Of a stretch of 64,000 nt of DNA, positions 16,337 to 25,962 are shown piece after piece. The stretch's first letter is position 1. Each line of letters opens with the position of its first letter. The notes beneath the pieces were generated by a model, which did no database searches, had not been told where the DNA came from, and saw nothing but the letters and a program-made list of their open reading frames with translations. The stretch covers positions 17,938-81,937 of the forward strand of contig JAPOVR010000080.1 of assembly GCA_026708005.1 (NCBI GenBank), written 5' to 3'. This DNA is from Actinomycetes bacterium. GTDB lineage: Bacteria; Actinomycetota; Thermoleophilia; Gaiellales; Gaiellaceae. The translations under genes were made by a program, and so were the position numbers.

Positions 16337-16428
16337 GCCGGTCGCCGTTCTCTTGGGATGGCTGCGGCGTGTCGTCGCGTGGCGCTGCGGTGCCTGCGTC
16401 GCTGGATGACCGCTGACGGCGGCCTCCG

Positions 16429-16434
16429 TACAAT
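16429..16434 (+). promoter_or_regulatory. -10 element, leaderless promoter
   Basis: TACAAT lies 7 nt before the GTG at 16442. Confidence 0.55.
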
Positions 16435-16441
16435 CTCAGCG

Positions 16442-17635
16442 GTGAGACGCTACGACGCCGTCATCGTAGGCGCCGGGCCCGCCGGCTCGGTCAGCGCCTA
16501 CCGGCTGGCCTCGGCTGGCGCGCGGGTGCTCATGCTCGACCGTGCCGCGTTCCCACGTGACAAGCCCTGCGGCGGCGGCCTCACCGGGCGAGCGCTTCGG
16601 GAGCTTCCGATCGATGTCGGGCCGGTGATCGAGAAAGAGGTCGACCGCTTCGAGTTTCGCCTGCGGTACGGGCCTGCGTACGCGCGCACGGCATCCGGGC
16701 CGCTGATCGCGATGACGCGGCGCGCCAGGCTCGACCACCACCTGGCCGAGCGGGCGGCCGCTGCGGGCGCTGAGTTCCACGACTCGGTGCGGGTGACCGA
16801 TGTCACTGAGCTCGAGGACGGCTACGTCGTGCGCGCAGGCAGCGCGCGGTTTGCGGCCTCCACGATGGTCGGCGCAGATGGCGTGAACGGCGTCTGTGCG
16901 AGAGCGCTCGGGCTCGGGTCCAGGCCGACCTACGGCGTCGCCCTCGAAGGTGACGTCGTCTCGACCGCCGCCGAGGATCGGCGGTATGCCGCGACGGCGG
17001 TCTTCGAGCTTGGCACGGTCCCGGGCGGGTACGGCTGGGCCTTCCCGAAGGAAGGCCGCATCAACCTTGGGGTCGGAGGGTGGCAGCGCGAGGGCCCGAG
17101 CCTGCGCGGGCATCTGGAGAAGCTTTGCGCGGCGCACGGCATCGATCCCGCCCGGCTTGAGGGGGTGGTGGGCTACCGGTTGCCGCTGCGCAAGCCGGAT
17201 GCTGCGCTCGCGCGCCGACGCGCGCTGCTCGTTGGTGATGCGGCCGGGCTGGTTGACCCGATCTCCGGGGATGGCATGTTCGAGTGCTTCGTGAGCGCGC
17301 GCGTGGCCTCGGACGCAGTCGTCGACCTCCTTTCTGGGGCCGAGAGCAGCGTCGAGCCGTACGCGAAACGGCTTGAGCGCCGGCTGTGCCGGCTCACATC
17401 GGCCTCCTGGTCGGCAAAGATCGCCTTCGACCGCTTCCCGTGGCTCTCGTTCCAGCTCACGCGGCCGGGCTTCGTCTGGCCGATCGTCGAGGCGCTGATT
17501 CGGGGAGAGATCGACCATCCGGGCAGCTCGCGCGGCCTGGGCCGTACAGCGCTCAAGCTCCTCGACGCGGGATCGAGGCGTCTCACGGGCGGTCAACGCA
17601 TCTGGCACGAGCCCGGGCCCTCTGCGCTCGGCTGA
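16442..17635 (+). CDS. geranylgeranyl reductase family FAD-dependent oxidoreductase
   Basis: A 397-residue flavoprotein. The N-terminal dinucleotide fold starts YDAVIVGAGPAGSVSAYRLA. The CGGGLTGRA motif (about residue 42) is typical of the geranylgeranyl reductase/digeranylglycerophospholipid reductase family. A second FAD motif is LLVGDAAGLVDPISGDGM (about residue 260). Substrates are probably polyprenyl chains of quinones or lipids; which one cannot be told. The GTG start is chosen by family alignment and the -10 seven bases upstream. The stop is two bases before the next gene. Confidence 0.85.
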   Translation: MRRYDAVIVGAGPAGSVSAYRLASAGARVLMLDRAAFPRDKPCGGGLTGRALRELPIDVGPVIEKEVDRFEFRLRYGPAYARTASGPLIAMTRRARLDHHLAERAAAAGAEFHDSVRVTDVTELEDGYVVRAGSARFAASTMVGADGVNGVCARALGLGSRPTYGVALEGDVVSTAAEDRRYAATAVFELGTVPGGYGWAFPKEGRINLGVGGWQREGPSLRGHLEKLCAAHGIDPARLEGVVGYRLPLRKPDAALARRRALLVGDAAGLVDPISGDGMFECFVSARVASDAVVDLLSGAESSVEPYAKRLERRLCRLTSASWSAKIAFDRFPWLSFQLTRPGFVWPIVEALIRGEIDHPGSSRGLGRTALKLLDAGSRRLTGGQRIWHEPGPSALG

Positions 17636-17637
17636 CC

Positions 17638-18930
17638 ATGGGCGCCCACGAGTCGACGACGCTCGAGAACGGCATGCGTGTCGTCTCCGAGCACATCGAG
17701 GCGGTCAGGTCGGTTGCGATCGGCTTCTGGGTTGGCGTTGGCTCGCGCGACGAGCGCGCCTCACAGGCCGGCGCGTCTCACCTGCTCGAGCATCTGCTCT
17801 TCAAGGGCACCACGTCGTACACGGCCCAGGACATCGCCGAGATCTTCGATGGGCTCGGCGGGGAGCTGAACGCGGCGACCACGCGCGAGCTCACGGTGGT
17901 CCACGCCCGTGTGCTCGATGATCACCTCGAGACCGCGTTCGACGTGATGAGTGATATGGTGCACAGCCCGACGATCAGCGATCTGGCCTCCGAGCGGGAG
18001 GTCGTGCTCGAGGAGATCGCGATGGTGGAGGACGCGCCGCAGGAGTCAATTCATGACCTCTCCTCGCAGGCGATCTTCGGCGACCATCCGCTGGGGCGGC
18101 CCGTCATCGGCAACGCTGAGGTTGTCTCGACCGTCTCGCGCCGAGCGCTCGGCGCCTACCACCGCGCTCGCTACGTACCGCCAAATCTCGTTGTCGCTGC
18201 CGCCGGTCACGTCGACCACGACCGCCTGGTGCGCCTGGTCGAGCAGGCGAGCCGCGCAAAGGTCAAGCTATCCGCCCGAAAGGCCGCCGCCCGCCGTCCT
18301 GTTCGCTCGCTTCCCAGCGCGACCGCTGCGTTCCAGCCGAAGGACACCGAGCAGTACCACGTCTGCGTGGGTGCGCCTGGCGTTTGCCGGTCGGATCCGC
18401 GCCGCTTCGCCGCTGCGGTGCTGGATAACGTTCTCGGGGGTACGGCATCATCGCGGCTGTTTCAGGAGATACGCGAGAAGCGGGGTCTTGCCTATTCCGT
18501 GTACACGTTCGGCACCCACTACGAGGACACCGGCGAGATCGGTGTCTACGTCGGCACGCGCGCCGAGAACCTCGGCCGCTGTCTCGAGCTCGTCGGTCGT
18601 GAGTTCGGCGCCGTAAGGCAGGGCGAGCTCGGCGAGGCTGAGCTCGTGCGCGCCAAGGAGCATCTGAAGGGCCGAATCATGCTCTCCCTGGAGTCGACCG
18701 TCGCTCGCATGAACCGCCTCGGCCGGGCGGTGATCGCCGAGACAGAGCTCCTGTCCTTCGACGAGGTCCTCGCGCAGATCGACGCGGTCTCCGGTGACGA
18801 TGTGGTTGCGCTCGGCAGCGAGCTGTTCGCGCCGGCACGGCTCTCGGTCGCGGGGATCGGGCCGCGGGGCGGCGACTTCCGTCGGGCCGTCTGCGCGGTC
18901 AATCCCTTGCTAGGGGAGGAGGCGGTGTGA
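17638..18930 (+). CDS. M16 family zinc metallopeptidase
   Basis: 430 residues, processing-peptidase-like. The inverted zinc motif HLLEH (about residue 47, HxxEH) and the distal Glu in EREVVLEEIAM (about 120-130) are both present, so it should be active. A second M16 domain fills the C-terminal half. No signal peptide, so cytoplasmic. Homologues lie between pnp and dapB/dapA in many Gram-positives. The upstream open frame within the previous gene was discarded; the ATG at 17638 begins the conserved TTLENGMRV strand. Confidence 0.9.
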   Translation: MGAHESTTLENGMRVVSEHIEAVRSVAIGFWVGVGSRDERASQAGASHLLEHLLFKGTTSYTAQDIAEIFDGLGGELNAATTRELTVVHARVLDDHLETAFDVMSDMVHSPTISDLASEREVVLEEIAMVEDAPQESIHDLSSQAIFGDHPLGRPVIGNAEVVSTVSRRALGAYHRARYVPPNLVVAAAGHVDHDRLVRLVEQASRAKVKLSARKAAARRPVRSLPSATAAFQPKDTEQYHVCVGAPGVCRSDPRRFAAAVLDNVLGGTASSRLFQEIREKRGLAYSVYTFGTHYEDTGEIGVYVGTRAENLGRCLELVGREFGAVRQGELGEAELVRAKEHLKGRIMLSLESTVARMNRLGRAVIAETELLSFDEVLAQIDAVSGDDVVALGSELFAPARLSVAGIGPRGGDFRRAVCAVNPLLGEEAV

Positions 18931-19565
18931 AAGTCGTGCTCTTCGGTCGTGATGGCAAGGTGGGCTCTGTTCTCCTACCCCGGCTCCAAGAGGCCGGCCA
19001 CGAGGTCAGGGGGATCGAGCTTGGCGAAGACGCAGACCTGGACGGGTACGAGGTCGCGGTCGATTTCACCGCGCCGGCAGCCGTGCTGGGAAACGCCCGC
19101 TCTGCGCTCGAGGCGGGGCTCTCGGTGATGATCGGGACAACCGGCCTCTCCGAGGGGGGCTTGGTCGAGCTCGACGTTACGGCGCGCGAGCGGGGGCTCC
19201 CATGCCTCGTGGTGCCGAACTTCGCCATCGGCGCGGTCCTGATGATGCGGTTCGCCGAGGAGGCCGCGCGCCATCTTGCCGCCGCGGAGGTCATCGAGCT
19301 GCACCATGAGACCAAGGTCGACGCGCCCTCGGGCACAGCGGCGGCGACAGCCGCGCGCATGGAGGGCGAGGTACCCATCCACAGCGTGCGGCTGCCCGGC
19401 CTGATCGCCCACCAGGAGGTCATCCTCGGCGGCGAGGGTCAGACCTTGACCATCCGGCATGACACCTCATCCCGTGAGGCGTTCGTCCCAGGAGTCCTGC
19501 TCGCGCTCGAGGCGATCTCGGGGCTCCCGCCAGGCCTCTCGCGCGGGCTCGAGGCGGTGCTCTAG
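18927..19565 (+). CDS. dapB: 4-hydroxy-tetrahydrodipicolinate reductase, short form
   Basis: Reduces the DapA product in lysine/diaminopimelate synthesis. The nucleotide-binding start MKVVLFGRDGKVG, the GTTGLSE loop and the substrate motif HHETKVDAPSGTA (about residue 131) are present. At 212 residues it is shorter than the usual 245-270, mainly from loss of a surface segment between the Rossmann strands. The GTG overlaps the protease stop, with GGAGGAGG upstream. Confidence 0.93.
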   Translation: MKVVLFGRDGKVGSVLLPRLQEAGHEVRGIELGEDADLDGYEVAVDFTAPAAVLGNARSALEAGLSVMIGTTGLSEGGLVELDVTARERGLPCLVVPNFAIGAVLMMRFAEEAARHLAAAEVIELHHETKVDAPSGTAAATAARMEGEVPIHSVRLPGLIAHQEVILGGEGQTLTIRHDTSSREAFVPGVLLALEAISGLPPGLSRGLEAVL

Positions 19566-19656
19566 CCGAGCGAGCGTCCTTGCGGGTGGGATGTTCGCCC
19601 GTCGGCCTGGGCGCGCCGCTCGGGCACAGGCAGCCCCAAACGCGCGGCCGGGCGCC

Positions 19657-19662
19657 TAGACT
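19657..19662 (+). promoter_or_regulatory. -10 element, leaderless promoter of dapA
   Basis: TAGACT lies 7 nt before the ATG at 19670. Confidence 0.55.
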
Positions 19663-19669
19663 TCGGGGC

Positions 19670-20545
19670 ATGCTCGGGGAGGTTCTCACCGCAATCGTGA
19701 CGCCGTTTCGCAGCGACGGCGGTGTCGATCTCGAGCGGTTTCGCCAGCTCGCCGCGCACCTCGTCGACAACGGCTCGGATGGGCTCGTCGTGGCCGGGAC
19801 GACCGGCGAGGCGCCCACGCTCGAGGACGACGAGCGCCTCGCGCTGTTTGCGGCCGCGGTCGAGACGGTCGGAGACCGCGCCAGGGTTGTTGCGGGAACC
19901 GGCACGTACTCGACCGCCCACTCGGTGCATCTCACCCGCGAGGCCGCGGCGGTGGGCGTGGATGGGTTCCTCGTCGTCACGCCGTACTACAACAAGCCGC
20001 CGCCGGCGGGCATCGTCGCGCACTTCGCGGCCATCGCTGAGGTGAGCACGAAGCCGATCATCGTCTACAACATCCCGCAGCGCGTCGTCATCAACATCGA
20101 GCCCGAGACAGTGGCTGAGCTTGCGCGCATCCCGTCGGTCTCCGCTGTCAAGCAGGCAACCACCGATCTCGATCAGGCTCGGCATATCGTCGAGCTCGGC
20201 CTCGACCTCTACGCCGGCAACGACGACCTGATTCTGCCGTTTTTCGAGCTCGGCGGCATTGGCGGGGTGTGCGTGTACACGCACGTGGTCGGCCCGCAGG
20301 TCAAGGAGATGGTGACGCAGTTCGCCGCGGGCAACCACGACGCGGCGCGCGCCATCGATGCGAGCCTGCGTCCTATCGCTGACGCACTGGCGGTGACGAC
20401 GAACCCGATCCCCGTCAAGGCCGCGCTCGCGATGGTGGGTCATGATGTCGGTGGGATTCGCCTTCCGCTCGTGCCTGCGACAGACGATCAGCAGGCTGTG
20501 ATTCGGCAGGCGCTCGACCAGGCTGGCGTGCTCGTCCCGGCCTGA
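19670..20545 (+). CDS. dapA: 4-hydroxy-tetrahydrodipicolinate synthase
   Basis: Condenses pyruvate with aspartate semialdehyde, the first committed step to diaminopimelate. A 291-residue TIM barrel with GTTGEAPTL (about residue 43), the Tyr of VTPYYNKPP (about 106) and the Schiff-base Lys in SAVKQATTD (about 162). The ATG at 19670 is fixed by family length and by the upstream -10. The longer frame reaching 19580 lacks similarity. Confidence 0.95.
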   Translation: MLGEVLTAIVTPFRSDGGVDLERFRQLAAHLVDNGSDGLVVAGTTGEAPTLEDDERLALFAAAVETVGDRARVVAGTGTYSTAHSVHLTREAAAVGVDGFLVVTPYYNKPPPAGIVAHFAAIAEVSTKPIIVYNIPQRVVINIEPETVAELARIPSVSAVKQATTDLDQARHIVELGLDLYAGNDDLILPFFELGGIGGVCVYTHVVGPQVKEMVTQFAAGNHDAARAIDASLRPIADALAVTTNPIPVKAALAMVGHDVGGIRLPLVPATDDQQAVIRQALDQAGVLVPA

Positions 20546-20613
20546 CCGGGCCCCGACTGGCTCGTTTTGATCTGCGTGAGCGGTACCGCGCTTCGGCGTC
20601 GAGAGTCCGCGCT

Positions 20614-22272
20614 GTGACGAGCGCCGGCACGCGCATCGTGCCGCTGGGCGGTCTCGGGGAGGTCGGAAAGAACATGACGGTGATCGAGGCCGACGGCGGC
20701 CTCGTTGTCATCGATGCGGGACTCGCCTTTCCGCGCGACGAGCATCTTGGCGTCGATCTCGTGCTGCCCGACTTCGGCTATCTCCGCGACCGCGCGGAGA
20801 CGATCCGGGCTGTCATCCTCACGCACGGGCACGAAGACCACGTCGGCGCGCTTCCGTACGTGCTGCGGGACGTGCCCATACCTCAGATCCTGGCCACGCG
20901 GTTCACGCTTGGCTTGGTGAAATCGAAGCTCGATGAGCACGGTCTGGGTGCCGCGACCAACCTCGTCGAGGTTGCCCCGCAGGACGAGCCGCGGAGCGTC
21001 GGCCCATTCCAGGTGCACTTCGTGCGCGTGGCCCATTCGATCCCTGACGCGGTGGCTGTCGTGGTCGAGACACCCAGCGGGCGCATCGTGCATACCGGCG
21101 ACTACAAGATCGACCACACGCCCGTCGATGGTTTTCGTACCGATGTCGGCCGCCTGGCGGAGCTTGGTGGCGAGGGTGTTGACCTCCTGCTCGGCGACTC
21201 CACGAATGCCGAGCGCCCAGGCTTTACCGCCTCAGAGAGAGCCGTCGGCCAGGCGTTTCGCGAGATCGTTCCCCAGCTTGGCGGGAGGGTGCTCGTCGCC
21301 TCCTTCGCCTCGAACGTCCATCGAATGCAGCAGGCAATCGATGTGGCGGTCGAGACGGGGCGGTCTGTCTGTATCGTCGGGCGCTCGCTTCGGAAGAACA
21401 TCAACATCGCGAGGAACCTCGGCTACGTCGAGCTGCCGGAGGAGATCGTCGTTCGCCCGTCGGAGCTGAGGGAGCTCGCCCCGAGCGAGACGATGATCCT
21501 GTGCACGGGCAGTCAAGGCGAGCCTCTGTCAGCGCTCACGCGGATCGCCTACGGCGACCATCCGCACGTGCGGGTGGAGGCCGCCGACACGGTGATCATC
21601 TCGGCGAAGCCGGTTCCCGGCAACGAGCTGCGCGTCCATGACACGATCAACCAGCTGACGCGTGCCGGCGCGGCCGTGCTTCACGAGGAAACGAGCCGCG
21701 TCCATTCATCCGGGCACGGCAACGCGGAGGAGCTTCGCATGATGCTGAGCCTGCTGGAGCCGCACGCGGTCATGCCGATCCACGGCGAGCACCGCATGCT
21801 CGTAGCGCACGCGCGCCTCGCCGAGGAAGAGGGCGTGCCGTCCGACGCGATCATTGTGGCCGAGAACGGCTCGGTTGTCGAGCTCACGACCGATGGTCCG
21901 AGCATCACGGGCCGGGTCGAGGCTGGCGTAACGTTCGTGGACGGGCTGGGTGTTGGGGATGTGCGCGATGTCGAGCTGCGGGATCGCCGGCATCTCGCAG
22001 AGCACGGCGTGCTGATCATCGTCGCGACCGTGGTGCTCGACGAAGCCCGCGAGCTCGCTCCGCCGGAGGTCATCGCGCGCGGGCTCTCAGAGCTCGAGCC
22101 GCTGGTGGACGAGACGAGGGAGGAGGCGCATCGCGTGCTGGCCGAGTGCCTCGATGAGGGCGTGTCCGAGCACAAGCTCCTCCAGGAGCACCTGCATGAT
22201 GCGGTCGGGCGGCTCGTCGCCGAGCGAACCGGCCGACGGCCGATGATCCTGCCGGTCGTCATCGAGGTGTAG
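20614..22272 (+). CDS. rnj: ribonuclease J
   Basis: A 552-residue metallo-beta-lactamase/beta-CASP ribonuclease with 5'-exonuclease and endonuclease activity, cytoplasmic. The metal motif HGHEDHVG (about residue 71), HTGDYKID, the beta-CASP segment with SSGHGN and MPIHGEHRML are all seen, and the C-terminal domain is complete. The GTG start lies 68 bases after dapA, the usual neighbour in Actinobacteria. With RNase Y and PNPase the main mRNA decay enzymes are all in this window. Confidence 0.95.
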   Translation: MTSAGTRIVPLGGLGEVGKNMTVIEADGGLVVIDAGLAFPRDEHLGVDLVLPDFGYLRDRAETIRAVILTHGHEDHVGALPYVLRDVPIPQILATRFTLGLVKSKLDEHGLGAATNLVEVAPQDEPRSVGPFQVHFVRVAHSIPDAVAVVVETPSGRIVHTGDYKIDHTPVDGFRTDVGRLAELGGEGVDLLLGDSTNAERPGFTASERAVGQAFREIVPQLGGRVLVASFASNVHRMQQAIDVAVETGRSVCIVGRSLRKNINIARNLGYVELPEEIVVRPSELRELAPSETMILCTGSQGEPLSALTRIAYGDHPHVRVEAADTVIISAKPVPGNELRVHDTINQLTRAGAAVLHEETSRVHSSGHGNAEELRMMLSLLEPHAVMPIHGEHRMLVAHARLAEEEGVPSDAIIVAENGSVVELTTDGPSITGRVEAGVTFVDGLGVGDVRDVELRDRRHLAEHGVLIIVATVVLDEARELAPPEVIARGLSELEPLVDETREEAHRVLAECLDEGVSEHKLLQEHLHDAVGRLVAERTGRRPMILPVVIEV

Positions 22273-22347
22273 CGCCGGAAGCGCGGGCCCAGCGGCCGTG
22301 CCGCCAGGGGCAGCGGCAGGAGTCGGCGATCCAGAGGAGAAGGCATC

Positions 22348-24762
22348 GTGATGGCGCAGACGAAGCGTCGGTCATCGGCACGCCTGAAGTCGGAGGCGGC
22401 CACCGGCTCACACACCGGGTCGGCTGCGCCCGCACATCAGCGGGCTGAGCTGTGGGGCCTTATCCTGCTCGCGCTTGGCGTCTTCCTGGCCGTGGTCTCC
22501 TGGTTTGGCTGGGATGGGGGCTTCGTCGGTCCCAAGCTCGACTACGTGCTGGAGATCCTGATCGGCCGTGCCGCGACGGTGTTCCCGGTGGCGCTCATGA
22601 TCCTCGGGCTGCTCATCCTCGTGCGCAACGAGCTCATCGACCTGCGGCCGTTCCGGACCGGCCTCGTCGTGTTTGGGTTGGCGCTCACCGTCGCGCTTGG
22701 AGCCGGATCGTTTGGGTTGGGGCCGCCGGGCCCCGCACCCAAGACGGTCGATCCCGCCGTCGTCACCGACTACGGCGGGCTGCTGGGCGGAGCCCTCGCG
22801 TTCGTTCTCCGCACGCTGGTGGGCGATGTCGGCACCGCGATCGTCAGCGCGTTGGGTCTGGTGTCAGGCTCCCTGCTCATCACCGGGGCCTCCCTTGGAG
22901 CACAGATGCGGCGCTCCGCGCGCGCGAGCGCGCGTGCCGCCAGGCAGACAGCCGGCGCCGCTCGCCGAGGAGTGGGGTCGCTCGCAGTGCCCGCTTTGCC
23001 TCGGCCCAAGCCCGCCCCTTCGCACCAACACGAACCCTCCACCCTCATGCCGCCGTCCAGGCCCGAGCCCGTTGACGCAGCGCTTGCATACGCGGACATC
23101 ACGACCGGCGAGCTACATCGATCGCAGGTGTTCGATGCCAGCACCGAGCTGCGAACAGGCTACGAGCAGCTCGTTCCGCCACCGGTCACACAGGCGCCGA
23201 TCGAGCCTCCCGGTGCGTTCCAGGCTGTCGTGAACGACCCGCAGCCCGTGGACGCGCCGGAGCCGGCGGACGTCGAGCCCGCGGACGACCTGGGGTTCGA
23301 AGCTCTCGACACGGCGGAGTACCGGCTCCCTGAGCGGTCGGTGCTGCGCCGCTCGACATCAGAGCCGAGCCAGCAGGAGATGGCGGGGTCCCGCGTTGGC
23401 GAGGTGCTGGTTGAGACGCTCGCGCACTTCGGGGTCGAGGCGACCGTTGTTGGCCAGGTGTCGGGCCCGCGGGTCACCCGCTATGAGCTGCGCCTCGCGC
23501 CTGGCACGAAGGTGTCGAAGGTGGCGGGCCTGAAAGATGACCTCGCCTACGCGCTCGCAACGACCGAGATCCGGATCCTGGCCCCAATTCCCGGCAAGCA
23601 GGCCGTCGGCGTCGAGGTGCCCAACCTGACGGCGCATGTCGTGACGCTCGGTGACATCGCCGAGGGTGTCCCGGCGAACGCGAGCCCGCTGACCGTCTGG
23701 CTCGGCAAGGACATCTCCGGAACGAGCATCACTGCTGATCTCGCGCGGATGCCGCACCTCTTGATTGCCGGCACGACGGGCTCAGGCAAGTCCGGGTGCA
23801 TCAACACGATGCTCTGCTCGATTCTGCTGCGCGCGACTCCCGACGAGGTCCGCATGATCCTCGTTGACCCCAAGAGGGTTGAGCTCGGCCCGTACGAGTC
23901 GATCCCGCACCTACTGACACCGGTCGTCTCGAATCCGAAGCGGGCGGCGGCTGCGCTGCTCAACATCGTCGAGGAGATGGAGCGCCGGTACGAGCTACTG
24001 AGCGCCGTGAAGGCGCGCAACTTGGTCGAGCTGAACCGTGTCCTCGCGCGGCGCGGGGAGGAGGCGACTCCGTACCTGCTCGTCGTCATCGACGAGCTCG
24101 CCGACCTCATGATGATCTCGCCGCAGGACGTCGAAGACGCCGTCATTCGCCTGGCGCAGAAGTCCCGCGCGGTCGGGATTCACCTCGTGCTTGCCACGCA
24201 GCGTCCGTCGGTGGACGTGATCACTGGCCTGATCAAGGCGAACGTCCCGTCACGCATCGCGTTCGCGGTCTCCAGCCAGACCGACAGCCGGGTGATCCTG
24301 GACGGCCCAGGCGCCGAGAGCCTGCTCGGCCAAGGCGACATGCTCTTCAAGCCGCTGGGCACGTCGCGCGTCCAGCGCATTCAGGGCGCCTACGTGACCG
24401 AAGAAGAGATCGCGCTGATCGTCGAGCAGTGTCGCGCGCAGCGCTGCCAGGAGCTCGATGAGTCGCTGCTTCGGGCGCCCGAGCGCGACGAGCCCGAGCC
24501 CGACGAGGACGGCGACGGCCTGGATCCGGACAACGACCCGCTGCTCGAGAAGGCGATCGACATCGTTGTCCAGACGCAGACCGCGTCCGTCTCGCTGATC
24601 CAGCGGCGCCTACGCGTCGGATACACCCGTGCTGGCCGGCTCGTCGACATGCTGGAGCGACGAGGAATCATCTCGGGCTACGAGGGCTCGAAGCCGCGGC
24701 GGGTGCTCGTGACGGAAGCCGAGCTCGAGCGGAGCCGTTCCGCTGTGGGCGCACCGTCGTGA
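22348..24762 (+). CDS. ftsK: DNA translocase FtsK/SpoIIIE
   Basis: An 804-residue septal DNA pump. Four or five membrane helices in residues 30-190. A Pro/Ala-rich linker to about 340. The alpha/beta motor has Walker A GTTGSGKSG (about residue 473) and Walker B LLVVIDELADLM. The gamma winged helix at the end (SLIQRRLRVGYTRAGRLVDMLE) reads KOPS-like sequences. The GTG at 22348 follows GAGGAGAAGG; an ATG directly after it would differ by one residue. Confidence 0.94.
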   Translation: MMAQTKRRSSARLKSEAATGSHTGSAAPAHQRAELWGLILLALGVFLAVVSWFGWDGGFVGPKLDYVLEILIGRAATVFPVALMILGLLILVRNELIDLRPFRTGLVVFGLALTVALGAGSFGLGPPGPAPKTVDPAVVTDYGGLLGGALAFVLRTLVGDVGTAIVSALGLVSGSLLITGASLGAQMRRSARASARAARQTAGAARRGVGSLAVPALPRPKPAPSHQHEPSTLMPPSRPEPVDAALAYADITTGELHRSQVFDASTELRTGYEQLVPPPVTQAPIEPPGAFQAVVNDPQPVDAPEPADVEPADDLGFEALDTAEYRLPERSVLRRSTSEPSQQEMAGSRVGEVLVETLAHFGVEATVVGQVSGPRVTRYELRLAPGTKVSKVAGLKDDLAYALATTEIRILAPIPGKQAVGVEVPNLTAHVVTLGDIAEGVPANASPLTVWLGKDISGTSITADLARMPHLLIAGTTGSGKSGCINTMLCSILLRATPDEVRMILVDPKRVELGPYESIPHLLTPVVSNPKRAAAALLNIVEEMERRYELLSAVKARNLVELNRVLARRGEEATPYLLVVIDELADLMMISPQDVEDAVIRLAQKSRAVGIHLVLATQRPSVDVITGLIKANVPSRIAFAVSSQTDSRVILDGPGAESLLGQGDMLFKPLGTSRVQRIQGAYVTEEEIALIVEQCRAQRCQELDESLLRAPERDEPEPDEDGDGLDPDNDPLLEKAIDIVVQTQTASVSLIQRRLRVGYTRAGRLVDMLERRGIISGYEGSKPRRVLVTEAELERSRSAVGAPS

Positions 24763-24838
24763 GCGCGGTCGGAGCGGTCCCCTACGGGAGACCTGCGGCT
24801 GCAAAGCGACGACTGTCAATGCACTCAGAACCCTCCTC

Positions 24839-24844
24839 TAGAGT
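24839..24844 (+). promoter_or_regulatory. -10 element, leaderless promoter
   Basis: TAGAGT lies 7 nt before the GTG at 24852. Confidence 0.45.
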
Positions 24845-24851
24845 GATCGCC

Positions 24852-25172
24852 GTGCGCAACCGGAAGGCAGTCTTCGCGCTCGCGTGCGCGGTCGGGGCGC
24901 TCGCGCTCCTCATCGCAGGCGCGGCGGCCGCGAACCAAGCCGACCACATCCCCGTCTACTCCTATGCGGCCGTCCCGGCGGCGTTCGTGGCCGCCATGGC
25001 CGCGGTCTCGCTGGCCCGCCGCGCCCACTTCGACTTCCAGCGGAGCCTCGGGCGGCTCGGCGGGAACGGTCTCGCCACAGCGGGTAAGTCGCTGGCGGTG
25101 CTCGCGCTTCTCCTCTCGTTGACAGCCGCGCTGGCGATTGGCGTCTACCTCGTCCTGAAGCTCGCCGCCTAG
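24852..25172 (+). CDS. small three-helix membrane protein
   Basis: 106 residues with hydrophobic segments at about 7-26, 38-52 and 83-104. A short basic loop (ARRAHFDFQRSLGRLGG) lies between the second and third. I do not recognise it. The frame is open back into the ftsK stop, but the GTG at 24852 is preferred because TAGAGT precedes it by 7 nt and because the upstream residues are not protein-like. It may act with FtsK at the division site, from position only. Confidence 0.55.
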   Translation: MRNRKAVFALACAVGALALLIAGAAAANQADHIPVYSYAAVPAAFVAAMAAVSLARRAHFDFQRSLGRLGGNGLATAGKSLAVLALLLSLTAALAIGVYLVLKLAA

Positions 25173-25314
25173 GTGTCTCGCGGCTTGCAGCTTCGGGGGT
25201 TCGCGTCCTCGCGCCTCATCGAGCCGCCGACAGCGCTACGGGCGTTCGCGGGGCTGTTGTTCGGGCGGCAACGCGGTAGAAGCCACCTTCCCATACGCCG
25301 GCGCAAGATGGAAG

Positions 25315-25962
25315 ATGTCTCCTCTGGCATCTTTCGCAGCCAGTGAAACCCAAGAGACATCCTCTGAGCGCATAGGGGAAGCGATCGACCGGCTTGGTGG
25401 TACGCAAGCAGCTGCTCGAGCGCTAGCCGCAGTCAGCGGCCGTGACGTTGATCAAGAGCGACGCGGCCTGTGCCGCTGGCGCTCTGGGGTGAACCCACAT
25501 TGGAGGACCGCGGCCTTTCTCCCCGAGGCTCTTGATGGAGATCCTGCAGAGCGGCGGGAGTCGAACGCGAACCAGGCGAAGCTAGATAGCATGCACAAGA
25601 CCCGGGGCGATTCGTTTCATGGCTCGCTCAGAGTGTTGGGCAGCCAACTCGCGGGTGGCACCGTAGTGCACTTGGTGGACAGCGGCAGGCGGCGTGCAGG
25701 CACCGCCGGGGACGGTCGATCTCGTTCCGGTGGCCATCTCTTGGACGGCTGGCCCGATCTCCTTCCCGGGGAGAACAGCTCCTCGGGCGTTACCGCGGTA
25801 ACGGTTTCCGTGGATCTGCGGAACCTTGTCACAGAAGCATCACGAGACCGCGCGAAGTGCGCGCGGCCTCACGGGGCCTTCCCCAAGGGCCATCTCCCAA
25901 GGGTGTACACACGCGGAGGGGTACGCCCAGGCGTATACGCCGAGGAGGGGCCGGCCCTATGA
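25315..25962 (+). CDS. doubtful ORF with an HTH-like N-terminus
   Basis: Residues 18-75 (IGEAIDRLGGTQAAARALAA, then LCRWRSG) resemble the small helix-turn-helix proteins of phages and plasmids. The remaining 140 residues look unstructured, and the reading frame runs over two perfect palindromes, so the true gene may end early or be decayed. No clear ribosome site. The opposite strand also carries coding-like stretches at 25590-25832. Composition is below the backbone, which suggests an acquired patch between ftsK and rodZ. Confidence 0.3.
   Translation: MSPLASFAASETQETSSERIGEAIDRLGGTQAAARALAAVSGRDVDQERRGLCRWRSGVNPHWRTAAFLPEALDGDPAERRESNANQAKLDSMHKTRGDSFHGSLRVLGSQLAGGTVVHLVDSGRRRAGTAGDGRSRSGGHLLDGWPDLLPGENSSSGVTAVTVSVDLRNLVTEASRDRAKCARPHGAFPKGHLPRVYTRGGVRPGVYAEEGPAL
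25788..25803. repeat. 16-bp perfect palindrome
   Basis: CGTTACCGCGGTAACG reads the same on both strands. It is long enough to be a dimeric regulator operator. Confidence 0.5.
25930..25941. repeat. 12-bp perfect palindrome before the small two-gene module
   Basis: GGCGTATACGCC, with related pieces just upstream (GTGTACAC, GGTACGCC). It lies 17 bases before the ATG at 25959, a position suited to an operator. Confidence 0.45.

Noticed and set aside
25553..25575. tRNA 3'-end (att) remnant, GGGAGTCGAAC
   Set aside because: The complementary half of the T-stem and the acceptor stem are missing.
25590..25832. Minus-strand gene in the accessory patch
   Set aside because: Two frames would have to be joined and the result matches no family I know; left as a comment only.
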